From contig NC_089732.1 in the NCBI RefSeq assembly GCF_035083965.1, forward strand, positions 13,502,924 through 13,566,923: DNA of 64,000 bases. Reading direction: 5' to 3'. The notes below the pieces were generated by a model. The model saw only the letters and a program-made list of their open reading frames with translations, did no database searches and was not told the origin of the DNA. Source of the stretch: Branchiostoma lanceolatum. Lineage: Eukaryota; Chordata; Leptocardii; Amphioxiformes; Branchiostomatidae. How positions within the stretch are numbered: position 1 is the stretch's first letter; each line of letters begins with the position of its first letter. A program made the translations under genes and the position numbers. Positions 53,800 through 64,000 of the stretch are shown piece by piece.

Positions 53800-54600
53800 T
53801 TCTGTGTCAACTCAGTCTGTAAATACAAAAAACAAGGAGACAAGAAAAACAAGTATAGCAGAGCAAAACCCGCTGAAGGTATATTTTCTCTGAATAAGTA
53901 CATGAAATGACATTCAAGAGAGTAGCTTAACCATGAAATAGGTTATCCCAATATGTGCTACATTTGTTAGTCCAGTGGTCACATTGTTTTACATTCCTGA
54001 CACATGTACATCTACATCTACATTGAATACTATCATCATATACTACACAGAATACTATCATCGAGATCATTACATTATATACTGTTTTAGCCATTAGAAT
54101 GCACATTATTAGATCGATTGTTATTCATGTTATAGAAATTGTTGAATATTAGAAATAGTCGATTGTTATGTATCTACAAATTGCCTTACATTGTACCCGT
54201 TACAATTGTTGCGCAATAAAGTTCTTCTTCTTCTTCTATCATGTTCTACTCTGACACAATACTATTCGAAGGGGTTTCCGCCAGATAAACGAACGAACGA
54301 ACGGTAGGTAGGTAACGTTGGGATACACGTGGTAACAATTGTATGACGAAAATGCAGAATTCTGATTCATTTACTATAAAAAATAAGGAAACTCCACAAG
54401 TAGAAGTTCACGTGATTTTCAATGATGAAATAATTCAGAAACTCGATAATCCACTCCCCCCCTATCCATATGTCATTGTAATAGAAAGGGCCCACTTTTC
54501 AAACAGGATTGCGAAAGTGTGGGGGTTGTTTCAATGCATGGATGACTTTTGCCATTAACACGGGGAAAGTGTGTAAAAATGAAACTCAAGAATCTGGTTA
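53800..54600. other. Upstream of BTB-kelch; LINE 3' tail with (TTC)n
   Basis: No gene. 54180-54238 ends GCGCAATAAAGTTCTTCTTC, a retroelement 3' end with TTC repeats. No TATA box seen for the minus-strand gene. Confidence 0.5.
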
Positions 54601-54616
54601 GAATATCTCAAAATGT

Positions 54617-54973
54617 GTATATAAGTACCGGTACCGTACCGTGAAAATCTATCAGGTACAGGTCCAAAATACCGGATCATGAAGTACCGATAGCTGTACC
54701 GATATAAATCTACACCAAGTCTATGCTTATTTTGTGACTGATCTCCTAACCTCATGGCTTCATGCGACACCAAACATGACCAAAGTAACACCTCGGGACA
54801 GTGTAACTAATATAAAACAGATCCTTCAGGAGGGCCAAGAGTTTTGATAGCAAGACCAAGGGAGTCTGGCGGTCGGAGGCCTAGTTATGTTATTTGAATA
54901 ACCTGTACCTAAACCTCTGTACCGGTACCTGTACCTGTACCTGATGTTACGTTTAGATAGCACTAGTATATAA
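54617..54973. mobile_element. hAT-like MITE, diverged copy
   Basis: Element 54625-54965 (341 bp) with perfect 8-bp duplication GTATATAA. Right end complement TAGTGCTATCTAAACG retains the family end; the left end has been replaced by GTACCGGTACCGTACC-type repeats. Internal 'caggtacaggtcc' motifs. Confidence 0.7.
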
Positions 54974-55856
54974 CCTTACCTGTAATAGAGGTTCAAGGTA
55001 AGGGGAGGGGCGCTCGTCCTACTGCGTTGTACATGGACATGCGTTATGTACAAACCATCAAGTCAGGTCATGTCAGACAGCTGAACAGAGGCCCCAAGAG
55101 GGTTTTACACACATCACAAATGATAAAGAAAAGAAATAACGTATGTCTTTTTTCTACGTAATTACATCGTTATAGTCAAAAGATTAAGACATTTATGTAT
55201 ACGTATTTTGTTTTGAGTCTCATCTCCTTTTCAAGCAGTACAATTTAATGGTAGACAGAAGAGGTGTTCTTTCTAGAGGCCCATTTTCTACAGCTGTTTT
55301 GAAAGTATTGCGCAAACGTCTTTATTTAGTATCAACCGCAATTCGATATCAGGTCGTCTGGGGGGTCATCATCATGTGATGTTGGCCCGAGGTTTACGTT
55401 CGAAATTAAATCGCAAGGGGGCGCTTCACATGAGATTGACCCAGATGAGCGTTGAATTTTTTGTGACCTATGGATATTAAAGCCTACAGCAAAAAACTTC
55501 GACAACTCTTCCAAGGTTGTGCGACAGAGCTTCGCCAGAATATGCCTCTCAAAGAACGCTCAATAGGCCAATTCTGCAATCCGAAGCAAATAAGTGCCAA
55601 GATCTGTCAAGGCCGGAACACTAATTAAAGCCACTTCAGATTTGTATCCATGTTAATGAAAACGCTGTGCTTTGTAGCCATTGTTTCTTAACCCAGTTTG
55701 GAACTGGGCATGAAATATTCCGTTCATTGCGCAGATGCCAAGAAATATGATCTTCGTTTTTTCAAAGGGATCTAGCGCATGTAAGCTGCTTTGAAGCTAT
55801 TGAAACTCCTACTCATATAGCTGCACTATGAACCCACGTGGGTGATCTGACATTTA

Positions 55857-56660
55857 TCATATGGGTGAGTTAGCTTGTGTGGGTGTTAAAGGCACCCAGT
55901 GCATTTTATGAGGCTTGAAAACTGGAAATATTCTACTTGCTGTAATTTTTATGAAATTGACATTTAATGCCACTGTTTACAACATTTGCGTGCGGATTTC
56001 TTATCAAAAGTACTCAAAAGCGGTGCAAAAATAAGCTACATGGTGATCTTTTAGTTTCACGCGCCTAGTGTAAATAGACCGACACCATAGCCCCGCCCAC
56101 CTCCGTCAAAACGTAGAAATGCAAAATTAAAACATAAAAATGCAGATATTTGACGGACATGCAGTCACTCTCTCATTGGTCGCACCGCTAGTTGTGATGG
56201 ACAGTCAGGATCGGTCTATTAGGGCTTGGATTATCTATCAGTTCTCACCACACAACGACATCGTATCTTTGCTCCTTTAATGTCGATATGTAATGGTATA
56301 GTGTTATGGAAACTTACTATGTGTAGGAATGACTAGAAATTTGAGTTTTTATTCAAGTTTCAAGCCTCAGAAAATGCTCTGGATGCCTTTAACATAAAGA
56401 TGATACTATTTCTATTACAGAAAATAAGAAGATGCTGTATTTTCGTGTCATAAACACTTTAAGGGTGAGTTAACTTGTGTGGGTGTTAACATAAAGATGA
56501 TGATCGTTTAGCATATGGGTGAGTTAACTTGTGTGGGTGTTAACATAACGATGCCGATCATTTAGCATATGGGTGAGTTAGCTTGTGTGAGTGTTAACAT
56601 AAAGATGCCGATCATTTAGCATATGGGTGCGTTAGCTTGTGTGGGTGTTTACATAAAGAT
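55857..56660 (+). repeat. 54-bp minisatellite interrupted by a MITE
   Basis: GGGTGAGTT (or close) at 56463, 56517, 56571 and 56625, exactly 54 bp apart, each unit with GTGTGGGTGTTAACATAA-like sequence. A further unit at 55863 is split by the 55890-56388 element at its TTAA. Confidence 0.9.
55886..56392. mobile_element. TTAA-flanked MITE (piggyBac-like), copy 2
   Basis: Element 55890-56388 (499 bp), same family as 2026-2467, TTAA on both sides. It has an internal ~60-bp block (about 56065-56125) missing from copy 1 but shared with 31767-32182. Confidence 0.9.
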
Positions 56661-56974
56661 GATGATGATCACAAAGAGTCATCAATAGCTCCTATTGCGT
56701 AGGAATAGCGATCAGCACCAAGGACGGTCCTGTCAGAAGACTACGTTCACTGCAGCCGGACTTTGTTTTCCACACTCAACCTACGGTTTTTGTGTGTACA
56801 TATATTACTACGTTCTGTCCGTTTTCAAGCCCGACTTTAGATGGCGACAGCTAGGACACAGAAGAAAACATGTGAGAAAGATAGGTCCAAAAATCGCAGG
56901 ACCTCAACATCCGGGGTAAAGTTTGTTTACAATGTTCGTCGTTGTTGTTAATTTTGTTTGTCCTGTTCATGATC

Positions 56975-57050
56975 GATGAGAAGTGAAGTGAAGTGAACTT
57001 TATTGCTCAACAATCGTACATGGTACAATGTATGGCATGAAATCTGACGA
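56975..57050 (-). mobile_element. LINE 3' tail
   Basis: Minus strand reads GAGCAATAAAGTTCACTTCACTTC, a retroelement 3' end with a short tandem tail; the rest of the element is not visible. A similar piece lies at about 58247-58320. Confidence 0.5.
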
Positions 57051-57510
57051 TGTAGTTTTCTGTGTTATTTTGTTTGCTAATTTTGTTGCTGTTGTTAATT
57101 TTATTTGTCCTGTTGGTGATGAGATGACGATATAGTTTTCTGTATTATTTTGTTTGTTTCTTTGTTCCGTTTGTAACGAGATTTATATTCTTTTTCTGAA
57201 TTAGCGCAAATCGTGGTCTGGTTCAATGTCGTAGTTGTTAGCCAATATATTACCTGAGACTACTGCGTTTTTATAAAAAAATATAGATGTTGATGCCGTC
57301 ATTTATAGCTCCTATTTGCATCAAAAGGTCTACATCTGAAAATAACCGGTAAACATCACCGCGGTATATGAACATGATATCTATAACATAATAAAAAAAA
57401 CATACTAGTAGTATACTGATAGACTAAAAACGTCTCAACGGCTGTAATCCTTATATGTAAAATGATATTCAGTTAATGATGACGTTTGAATGTACCAAAA
57501 ATTATGCACG

Positions 57511-57512
<2 letters not shown>

Positions 57513-57571
<59 letters not shown>

Positions 57572-57605
57572 ACACACATACACACACACTCACACACACA
57601 AACGC

Positions 57606-57664
<59 letters not shown>
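57513..57664. repeat. (CA)n microsatellite
   Basis: About 150 bp of CA with a short imperfect middle (57569-57611). Not coding in any frame. Confidence 0.97.
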
Positions 57665-57665
<1 letters not shown>

Positions 57666-57669
57666 CAGT

Positions 57670-59064
57670 GCGATATATATTAGTGATTCGCAGATGCTTA
57701 TGCGCGTTCTTTCGCCTTAGAATCATGTATAATTACCATACTCAGGACGACCTTCTCGGAATATTTTGCAGTAAATTCCTCCGTTCCACCCACGTGTTGC
57801 TACGGAGTCCCTTCGGTGTAAAAAAAGAGATCCTGCCTGTCAATCAATTAGCGTCTTGACCAATCGGAGAGTCGCATTTCTGTCCACCGTTTCTAATTGG
57901 GCGTCATCAAGGGTTGGTGATGCTTCAGGGGGCCGTAGGAGATATCCCGAGTGACTTTTATGACGTTGATGTTTTTGACATAAACGTCAACAGCGCTTAG
58001 CCCACTCGTAACTGGTATTTTTCTACAGGAATAGAAATGCCAACCGCTTCGTTACACACAGGAAATAAAGTGATGAGCAAGACGTTGTTAAACGCTGTAC
58101 AAACGGGTCTTTAAATGTCCTACACCGAAGGGCGACTATTCTTACGCAACCTGCAATTGTGTCTTCGTTTCCCAGAGGGCGCTTTGGTACTGTGCGCGCG
58201 TAAGCAACCCTCCGTTATAAAGTTGTTGCACGCACGGCGTAGAGTTCTTGTATGAATGAATGATTTCATTGCACAATAATTGTATCAGTGACAATGTATG
58301 GCAATTCACAGACAACATAAGTACAATCTAGTTCTATATAAGAATATTTCTAGTTACTGTAAGACTATATCCAGTGTGATCTACGGTAATTGCAACATGG
58401 AACTATAGAGACTTAGAGTTTCGTGTTTCTAGGCTTATCTGTTCCATGTATTTTTTATGTGCCTCGATTACCAAAACGTTACATCAAACTGATACATCAA
58501 AAACAGACTTTTATCAGGGGTAAAATTGAGTGCGTCTAATGATGAGAACCTCAGATTGCCCCAGGATATCAACATTCAATGGGACATTGATGTAACTGCA
58601 ATCATCTCAACTGAGCAAAGCACACATCTCTACAGAAACCAAGGCGTCGTTTCTGAATGACATTATTTCACATCCTTTTTGGGATATACGACATAGATAA
58701 TAATTGTATCTGCAAGTTTTCCTCGCTTATAAAGTGAAAAAGTGTATTTCAACAGCTTCTAATTAAAGGATATGGACAAATTTTCCCCTTACATAGAGAG
58801 GCGAGGAACAGGGCAAAACAAAGGCAAAAATTTCTAGAACGCGAGAGTGTTCATTATGAAACCATCCCTGCGTGGTTGGTATATGCTTTTTGATGAAAGA
58901 TATCGAGTTGTAATAAAATGGATGCCTTTAAGGTATTATTATGCAAGAGCTATCATACGAGGGCTATGATAAAGGTATATCCACAAGAAAGGTTACAATT
59001 GGTTGAATTCTGAGTATTTTCACAACTTATTACCTCCTTGAAAAGGACATTGTATTGTTTCTAG

Positions 59065-59095
<31 letters not shown>

Positions 59096-61430
59096 TTGTC
59101 TATTTGTGCTTCCGCATACTTTGACCAGCATAGCTTTAAAAGGTATGGATGGATTATGATGATATTTAGTATGTTGGTAGGTCTTGGTGAGTTTTGGGCC
59201 TGTTAGCAACCTTACTTGGTACTGCAGCGGACATTCCTGTTTTTGTATCTTCTGTTTTGTAGTTTTTTTCATATTGTGTTTCAGTTTGGGTATTTCGTCA
59301 ACCACTGATTTACTAACTTTCTGAACATGTTGTACTCTTTTCGATAAGTGTTGTGTTTTTTACGTGCTCTTCGTGTAAATTGCCTTTCGCTATACTCCAG
59401 TTCAGCAAGGTTGAGCATTGCAAGGGCCATCTCATAAAAGGGCAAGGTCGTACTTGAAAAGAAAAATGGGAAAAGAAAACAAGTAGACAGGAAAAAATGA
59501 AAGCATTCGCCCGTTCAAACATGTATGTACATGTGTAGAATATAGAAGTAGCATTCCGAATCACCGATTGTTTGAATCAAATCCATACATTCGTAAACTT
59601 TCAGGAATGCCTGTACATTGGGAATACGACTGTCAGTAATTGATTAAAAACAAAGATATCGATCTTAAATGATTCGTGGGCTTTAGTCTATGGCCTCGAA
59701 GTGCGATTATGTACTTTCCCCATTGCGAGTATTTTCATCGCAACACTACTAGTCTCTACCCGACTAATGTATAATATAACCGCGCCGGCTATAGGGAGAA
59801 CATTTGCCGGGGGACTTTGGCCATGGAGGGTAACATTCGCAGTTATGCATATTTGACCCTCTCTCCGTAGCCGACTCCCTTCATACAATTGACTCTATTT
59901 GGCCAATTTCCACTATTTTCCCAGCGACCCGCGGAGGCTGGTAGAGCCTATCGGAACACACCCTACCCTCCCAATAATGTACAATCCTTCTGCGTCATGC
60001 ACGAACCCACGATGCGGCTACAGATTGGTAAGTTTTACTGGAACACAGGATCTGCCTACGATACCCAGCTGGCACGTACATGTATGCATGGGTCTTCCAT
60101 TTAGAAAAGTAACTGTAATCAGAGGATGAAGCCAGTAATGCAGCGTGGGGAGATAGGACGTGGGCTAATATCCGCTTAAAGTCATCACGCTTGACAAGCC
60201 AATATCCTCGATAGCTCAACGTTATTGATAAGTCGTGACGTCACTCTGACGTCAACGATTATACGACGCAAACATCTGGCGTTACTGGAACGAAATAAGA
60301 TAAAAAGTATCTTAAGTTCATTTTGCGGATTGCATCTACCGTGTCTTTTAAGGTTTCTGTCCGAGATAGTGATGGGAAGACGCATGGAAATGAAATACTT
60401 TCGGAGATTTCAGAGACTGAAATAAGGTATTGTGCATGTACAATAAAGAGTTAAAGCATCCCTTTAGAGATTTAATGTACCTGCTTCGAAACAAATATAG
60501 TATTTGAATATCATTTTTAGAATGATATAATGAAATGATAAAGATGGTGAAGTTTAAATATTTCCGGAGATTTCAGAGACTGAAATAAGGTATTGTGCAT
60601 CTACAAAGAAGAGTTGAAGTATCCCGTTATCATCTATAGTCTACCTGATCGGCAACATATATTCAAAGATCATTAGAAGGCAATAATGAAATGATAAAGA
60701 TGCTGAAGTTTATGATTATCACTTGATGAAATAAAGACATAATCAGTTATCAAAATCAATATAAGATTATCACTTATCAAGATCAATTAAGATTATCGCT
60801 AATCAAGACAGAATTTGGCATGCTCAGAGAAAATTTTTTCTTTTTTTTCTCATCATGAATGAGTGGAGAAATAAGCTAATATTTGGTGTCTTTTCCTGAT
60901 ATAGATCGGAATAACAGCATTTATATTGTTCCGGGCGCACATCAAAGTGTTGGGGCCTTTTAAACTTGTTTTTTCACATCTGATATCCCGGTCACACAAA
61001 GACTTGTGTGTGTGGGACGCTGTATTACGTCATGTATACAGTTCCGGTCAATGGCTTTTTATAGTTTGTATGGCTTGACACGTGCTTACTTACTTTAGGA
61101 ATCAATGGGTCGGGGCGAAAGAAATGTTTTGAAATGATAAATGATTAATAAAGTTATGATGTCATAATGAAACAAGTGCGTAGGCGTTTTTATACACAAG
61201 CGACTCGAAATAAATACACTCAACAGGCGTAACCTTTGATTGGAAACAAAATGCGTTTTTATTGATTCTTTTCACAATTCTTAAGAAAGAGATTTGTCAA
61301 ATATTTGGTCTGAAATGACTGGTTATTAATTCATCTTATAAAATCGACTTCTTTTGTTTGATATATGAAAATTTCTCAATGGTAAAACGAGCACGAAATG
61401 TCACCTTTCCTTGGAGGTGAAAGTGTAACA
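57670..61430. other. No supported gene
   Basis: AT-rich with dispersed repeats: CTGTCTG family at 59030-59230, and a repeated 'tttcagagactgaaataagg' block at 60408 and 60570. Frames are short and domain-free. Confidence 0.45.
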
Positions 61431-61473
61431 ATAATCCACGGACATGAAAAATCCTCCCGGTAGCAGGTGGTGC

Positions 61474-61566
61474 TGACGTCATGACCAACTCCACCTCTGA
61501 TTGGCTACAGTGAACAGGTGGTTGTCGTGGATTGGATGACGTGGTTCGGCGGCGCGCGCTGATTGG
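61474..61566 (+). promoter_or_regulatory. CRE and three evenly spaced CCAAT boxes
   Basis: Palindromic CRE TGACGTCA at 61474-61481; inverted CCAAT boxes (ATTGG) start at 61500, 61531 and 61562, exactly 31 bp apart. A UPRE/CRE-like TGACGTGG lies at 61537-61544. The region is GC-rich and TATA-less. Probably the core promoter of a gene running right. Confidence 0.65.
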
Positions 61567-61629
61567 TGGAGGTGTGCCGTGGATCCGGGTCATTTTCATG
61601 CTAATATTCCCGGCTTGTTTGTGGAGTCG

Positions 61630-61743
61630 CCCTAGCCAAGCTGACGTACTCTCGAGCTGAAGCCTCTCCAAGATAGGAAAGATATACACGCGATTTTAGC
61701 AGACGTTCCGAGGGCCCTGACACACAGCGACAAACACAGAAAG
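61630..61743 (+). other. Probable noncoding first exon
   Basis: GC-rich, no ATG, ends ACAGAAAG then GTAAGC, a strong donor, ~180 bp after the CCAAT cluster. Transcription start is estimated. No coding exon was identified between here and the end of the window, so the gene's identity is unknown. Confidence 0.5.
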
Positions 61744-61744
61744 G

Positions 61745-64000
61745 TAAGCATTGGGGTGAGAATCGCCTGTTCTATCCACCTGTGTGTACACCTCGCCTTT
61801 ATTTACCGGGGAGTCGGGTTACAGCGGCGTGTTTGAGGAAGGAAGCGGGCAGCTGGCAGGTTTCAATGGCCAGTGTTTGGTGCTCCCATCATGGCCGCCG
61901 TTCGAGCACTCCGTCATGATGACGAGCCGTGACGGGCCACTGGGAAGTCTGGACGTGAAGTGAATCATAATATTCAACAGAGACCCCCAACGGCGACTGG
62001 CGCAGGATTCTACCGAGCGTTCCGCCGGTGCTGCTGGCTTTTCCCTGCCGCCGCTGTATGCTCTCTTTCCCGTGCTTTGTTGTCTTCACGGGGTAAAAAA
62101 AAGGGGAGGGGCCGTTCTTTAACCGAAAGGCAACCCCTTTCCGGTTATAGCTGGAGGGGCCGTACCTTGCACATTAAGTGATGCGGCACGAAGGAGGGCT
62201 TCAGGTAGGGTGTTCGTCAGGTCCGACGGGCTGTAGCCATATTCTGATGCCGTGTTTTTTTGTCGGAAAGCAAGGTGAAAGCTTCCGATCTACCCTTTTT
62301 ATTTTATTACCATGTTTATTCGCAGAGGAGGGTAACCAATTTTCTTATTTGCTACGCGCAAGTGTTTTTTTTCTTCATCATGTACGTGGATAGAGTAAAT
62401 GCATAATTTGTGTTGTTTCAGCATTATATCTCGAAGAATAATCATATATAACTTATGATGGGCGTTGTGGCGCAGAACTTTACGGAGAATGATTTTTGTG
62501 GGGTCACGTACACGAAATTGATGATGTATTTGACAGCTAAGCAAATGTGTGCGGTGCAGAGATTGTTTCAGATATTGCGTTACATGAAAGGCATTCGGAA
62601 ATTCACTCACAACCAACGATTTTTTTGCATATTGAATTTCTATAATTTCCACTTACCTAATAAACATATTTCCTGGCTGCTATATTGCAGAGCCTGTAGC
62701 ATTTTTATGAAATTATGATTCTAGATAATCTAGAAGGGTAATCCAACTCACGCATTTTCTTCAAATCATGCATCCTTGCTTTTACAGCATTATGAATTTT
62801 CTCTCACTGGAGATTTAGCTGGACATCAATTTTCAAATCTAGCAGAATACTAAATCATTATCGTAATTTTCCAGACCATGTATTTTTCTATGGGGATAGT
62901 TCCAGCAAGCTGACCACCTATATAGACGTAGTCACTGCCATCTGTGCTATGTTTATCTTTGCTCTGGGCATGCTTTTAATTCTATTGATAGAGCACACAG
63001 ATATAGGAGTAGCTACATGTAGGTGTGTACACAATGCATTACTTATAATCACTGCTGTAAAATAACAATTTCCCTTTCTTGGTGCACTTAGTGTTACTAA
63101 CATAGAAACCCTAACCCTAAAAAAGATACATTAAAAAAATGGAGCATTTGAGGTTTGTACACTTCAGAATCCAGGTGTTCAAGACATTTTAAAGAAGGCC
63201 TTTATGACAGTTTTATGTGGTGGTCTTTGCTGGCAAATTAAGTACTCAAATGAAAGTTATATATATGTTTTGTATTTTATTCCAAACCTCAGAAATTGTA
63301 TCCTTCCTATTGATGTATATTTGTCGTTATAATTAATAAATACAATGACTTGGGAGGTTTAAAAAAACATGCAGAAAAAAAGGAATGTTTCCACCAAATT
63401 GTTACCCCCCCCTTTGTTGTCAGTGGTTTGTCCCGAAGGAATATGAAGTTAATACCATTAGCCAGTGTGGTGTGATAAGGCTTGGGTTGGTTGTTATTGC
63501 TGGAACACCTCAAACATGTCGGGCTAATCTCACATATTCCCATTAACATAGTGCTATCTGAGTCAGGAATTTTAAGAGGTTCGGTAAAGCTAGCGACTGG
63601 ACAGCAAGAAAATAGCTCGCCTGGTGATTCTGCGAGCTGAAACGAACACGATAATATTCGGCCCAAATACAACTCTCTCGACTACCGCTTGAGTTTTAGA
63701 GGTAATGACTAATATTCGAAGGTCAACAAGCCCTTTCCAATGCAATGGTACATCTTCTGGCCAAAAATATGCTCCATTCTCTGGTGATTTTGAAATTCGG
63801 TGACCTTCTGACATTGAACATATTTTGCCCAAGGTCGTTGATAGTGTGACATTGGTTGAAGGAGGTTTGACTCTGTTTATGCCACATAATTTGGGGGACT
63901 AGTACACACCTCAATTCTTTCTTGACAGGGTTCCTTGGCTGTGTATTACAAAAATTTAAGGGATAGTTTTCAAGTTTGGGTTCCCTTTGCTTAAAATCTG
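61745..64000. other. Putative intron; no coding exon seen
   Basis: GC-rich to about 62170, then AT-rich. Minus-strand frames at 63307-63914 have no recognised domain and look like repeat sequence. Confidence 0.4.

Noticed and set aside
57435..57859. His/Thr or Cys/Val repeat proteins
   Set aside because: Translations of a CA microsatellite.

Overview
The window reads as genomic DNA of an invertebrate chordate, most likely a lancelet (Branchiostoma). This is inferred from vertebrate-like, many-exon versions of PIGG and GET3/ASNA1, a stand-alone MANSC gene, an intronless LRR receptor of the kind expanded in lancelets, and short introns packed with small inverted-repeat transposons. No database was searched, so the species is not fixed.

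Layout. 1-7.6 kb: 3' three quarters of PIGG (+), nine exons. 7.8-10 kb: SINE and MITE debris. 10.06-12.79 kb: intronless LRR transmembrane receptor (+) ending in 26-residue tandem repeats with PKA-type RRASL sites. 13.1-13.8 kb: 3' end of a non-LTR retrotransposon. 13.86-15.6 kb: 328-bp satellite, five copies. 15.6-21.6 kb: no supported gene. 21.6-22.8 kb: 20-bp minisatellite with a 421-bp higher-order repeat. 24.0-36.7 kb: complete GET3/ASNA1 (-), eight coding exons, 349 aa, with introns full of hAT-like and TTAA MITEs and a Penelope-like fragment. 37-47 kb: an inverted duplication brackets a small secreted peptide gene (signal peptide, eight arginines, GKR site, acidic tail), a hammerhead-like fold-back, a large inverted-arm element and an SDR dehydrogenase gene (+). 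48.27-48.68 kb: secreted MANSC protein (+). 50.06-53.78 kb: five-exon BTB-kelch gene (-). 54-61 kb: MITEs, minisatellite, microsatellites and LINE tails. 61.4-61.75 kb: probable promoter and first noncoding exon of a gene leaving on the right.

The genes do not form a pathway. PIGG (ER lumen, GPI anchors) and GET3 (cytosol, tail-anchored proteins) both serve ER biogenesis but are separated by unrelated genes and lie on opposite strands, so this looks like ordinary animal gene order. The least familiar items are the poly-arginine peptide precursor, two hammerhead-like motifs whose stem II sequences differ while the core is kept, the RRASL repeat tail on the LRR receptor, and a set of MITEs whose target-site duplications are directly readable.
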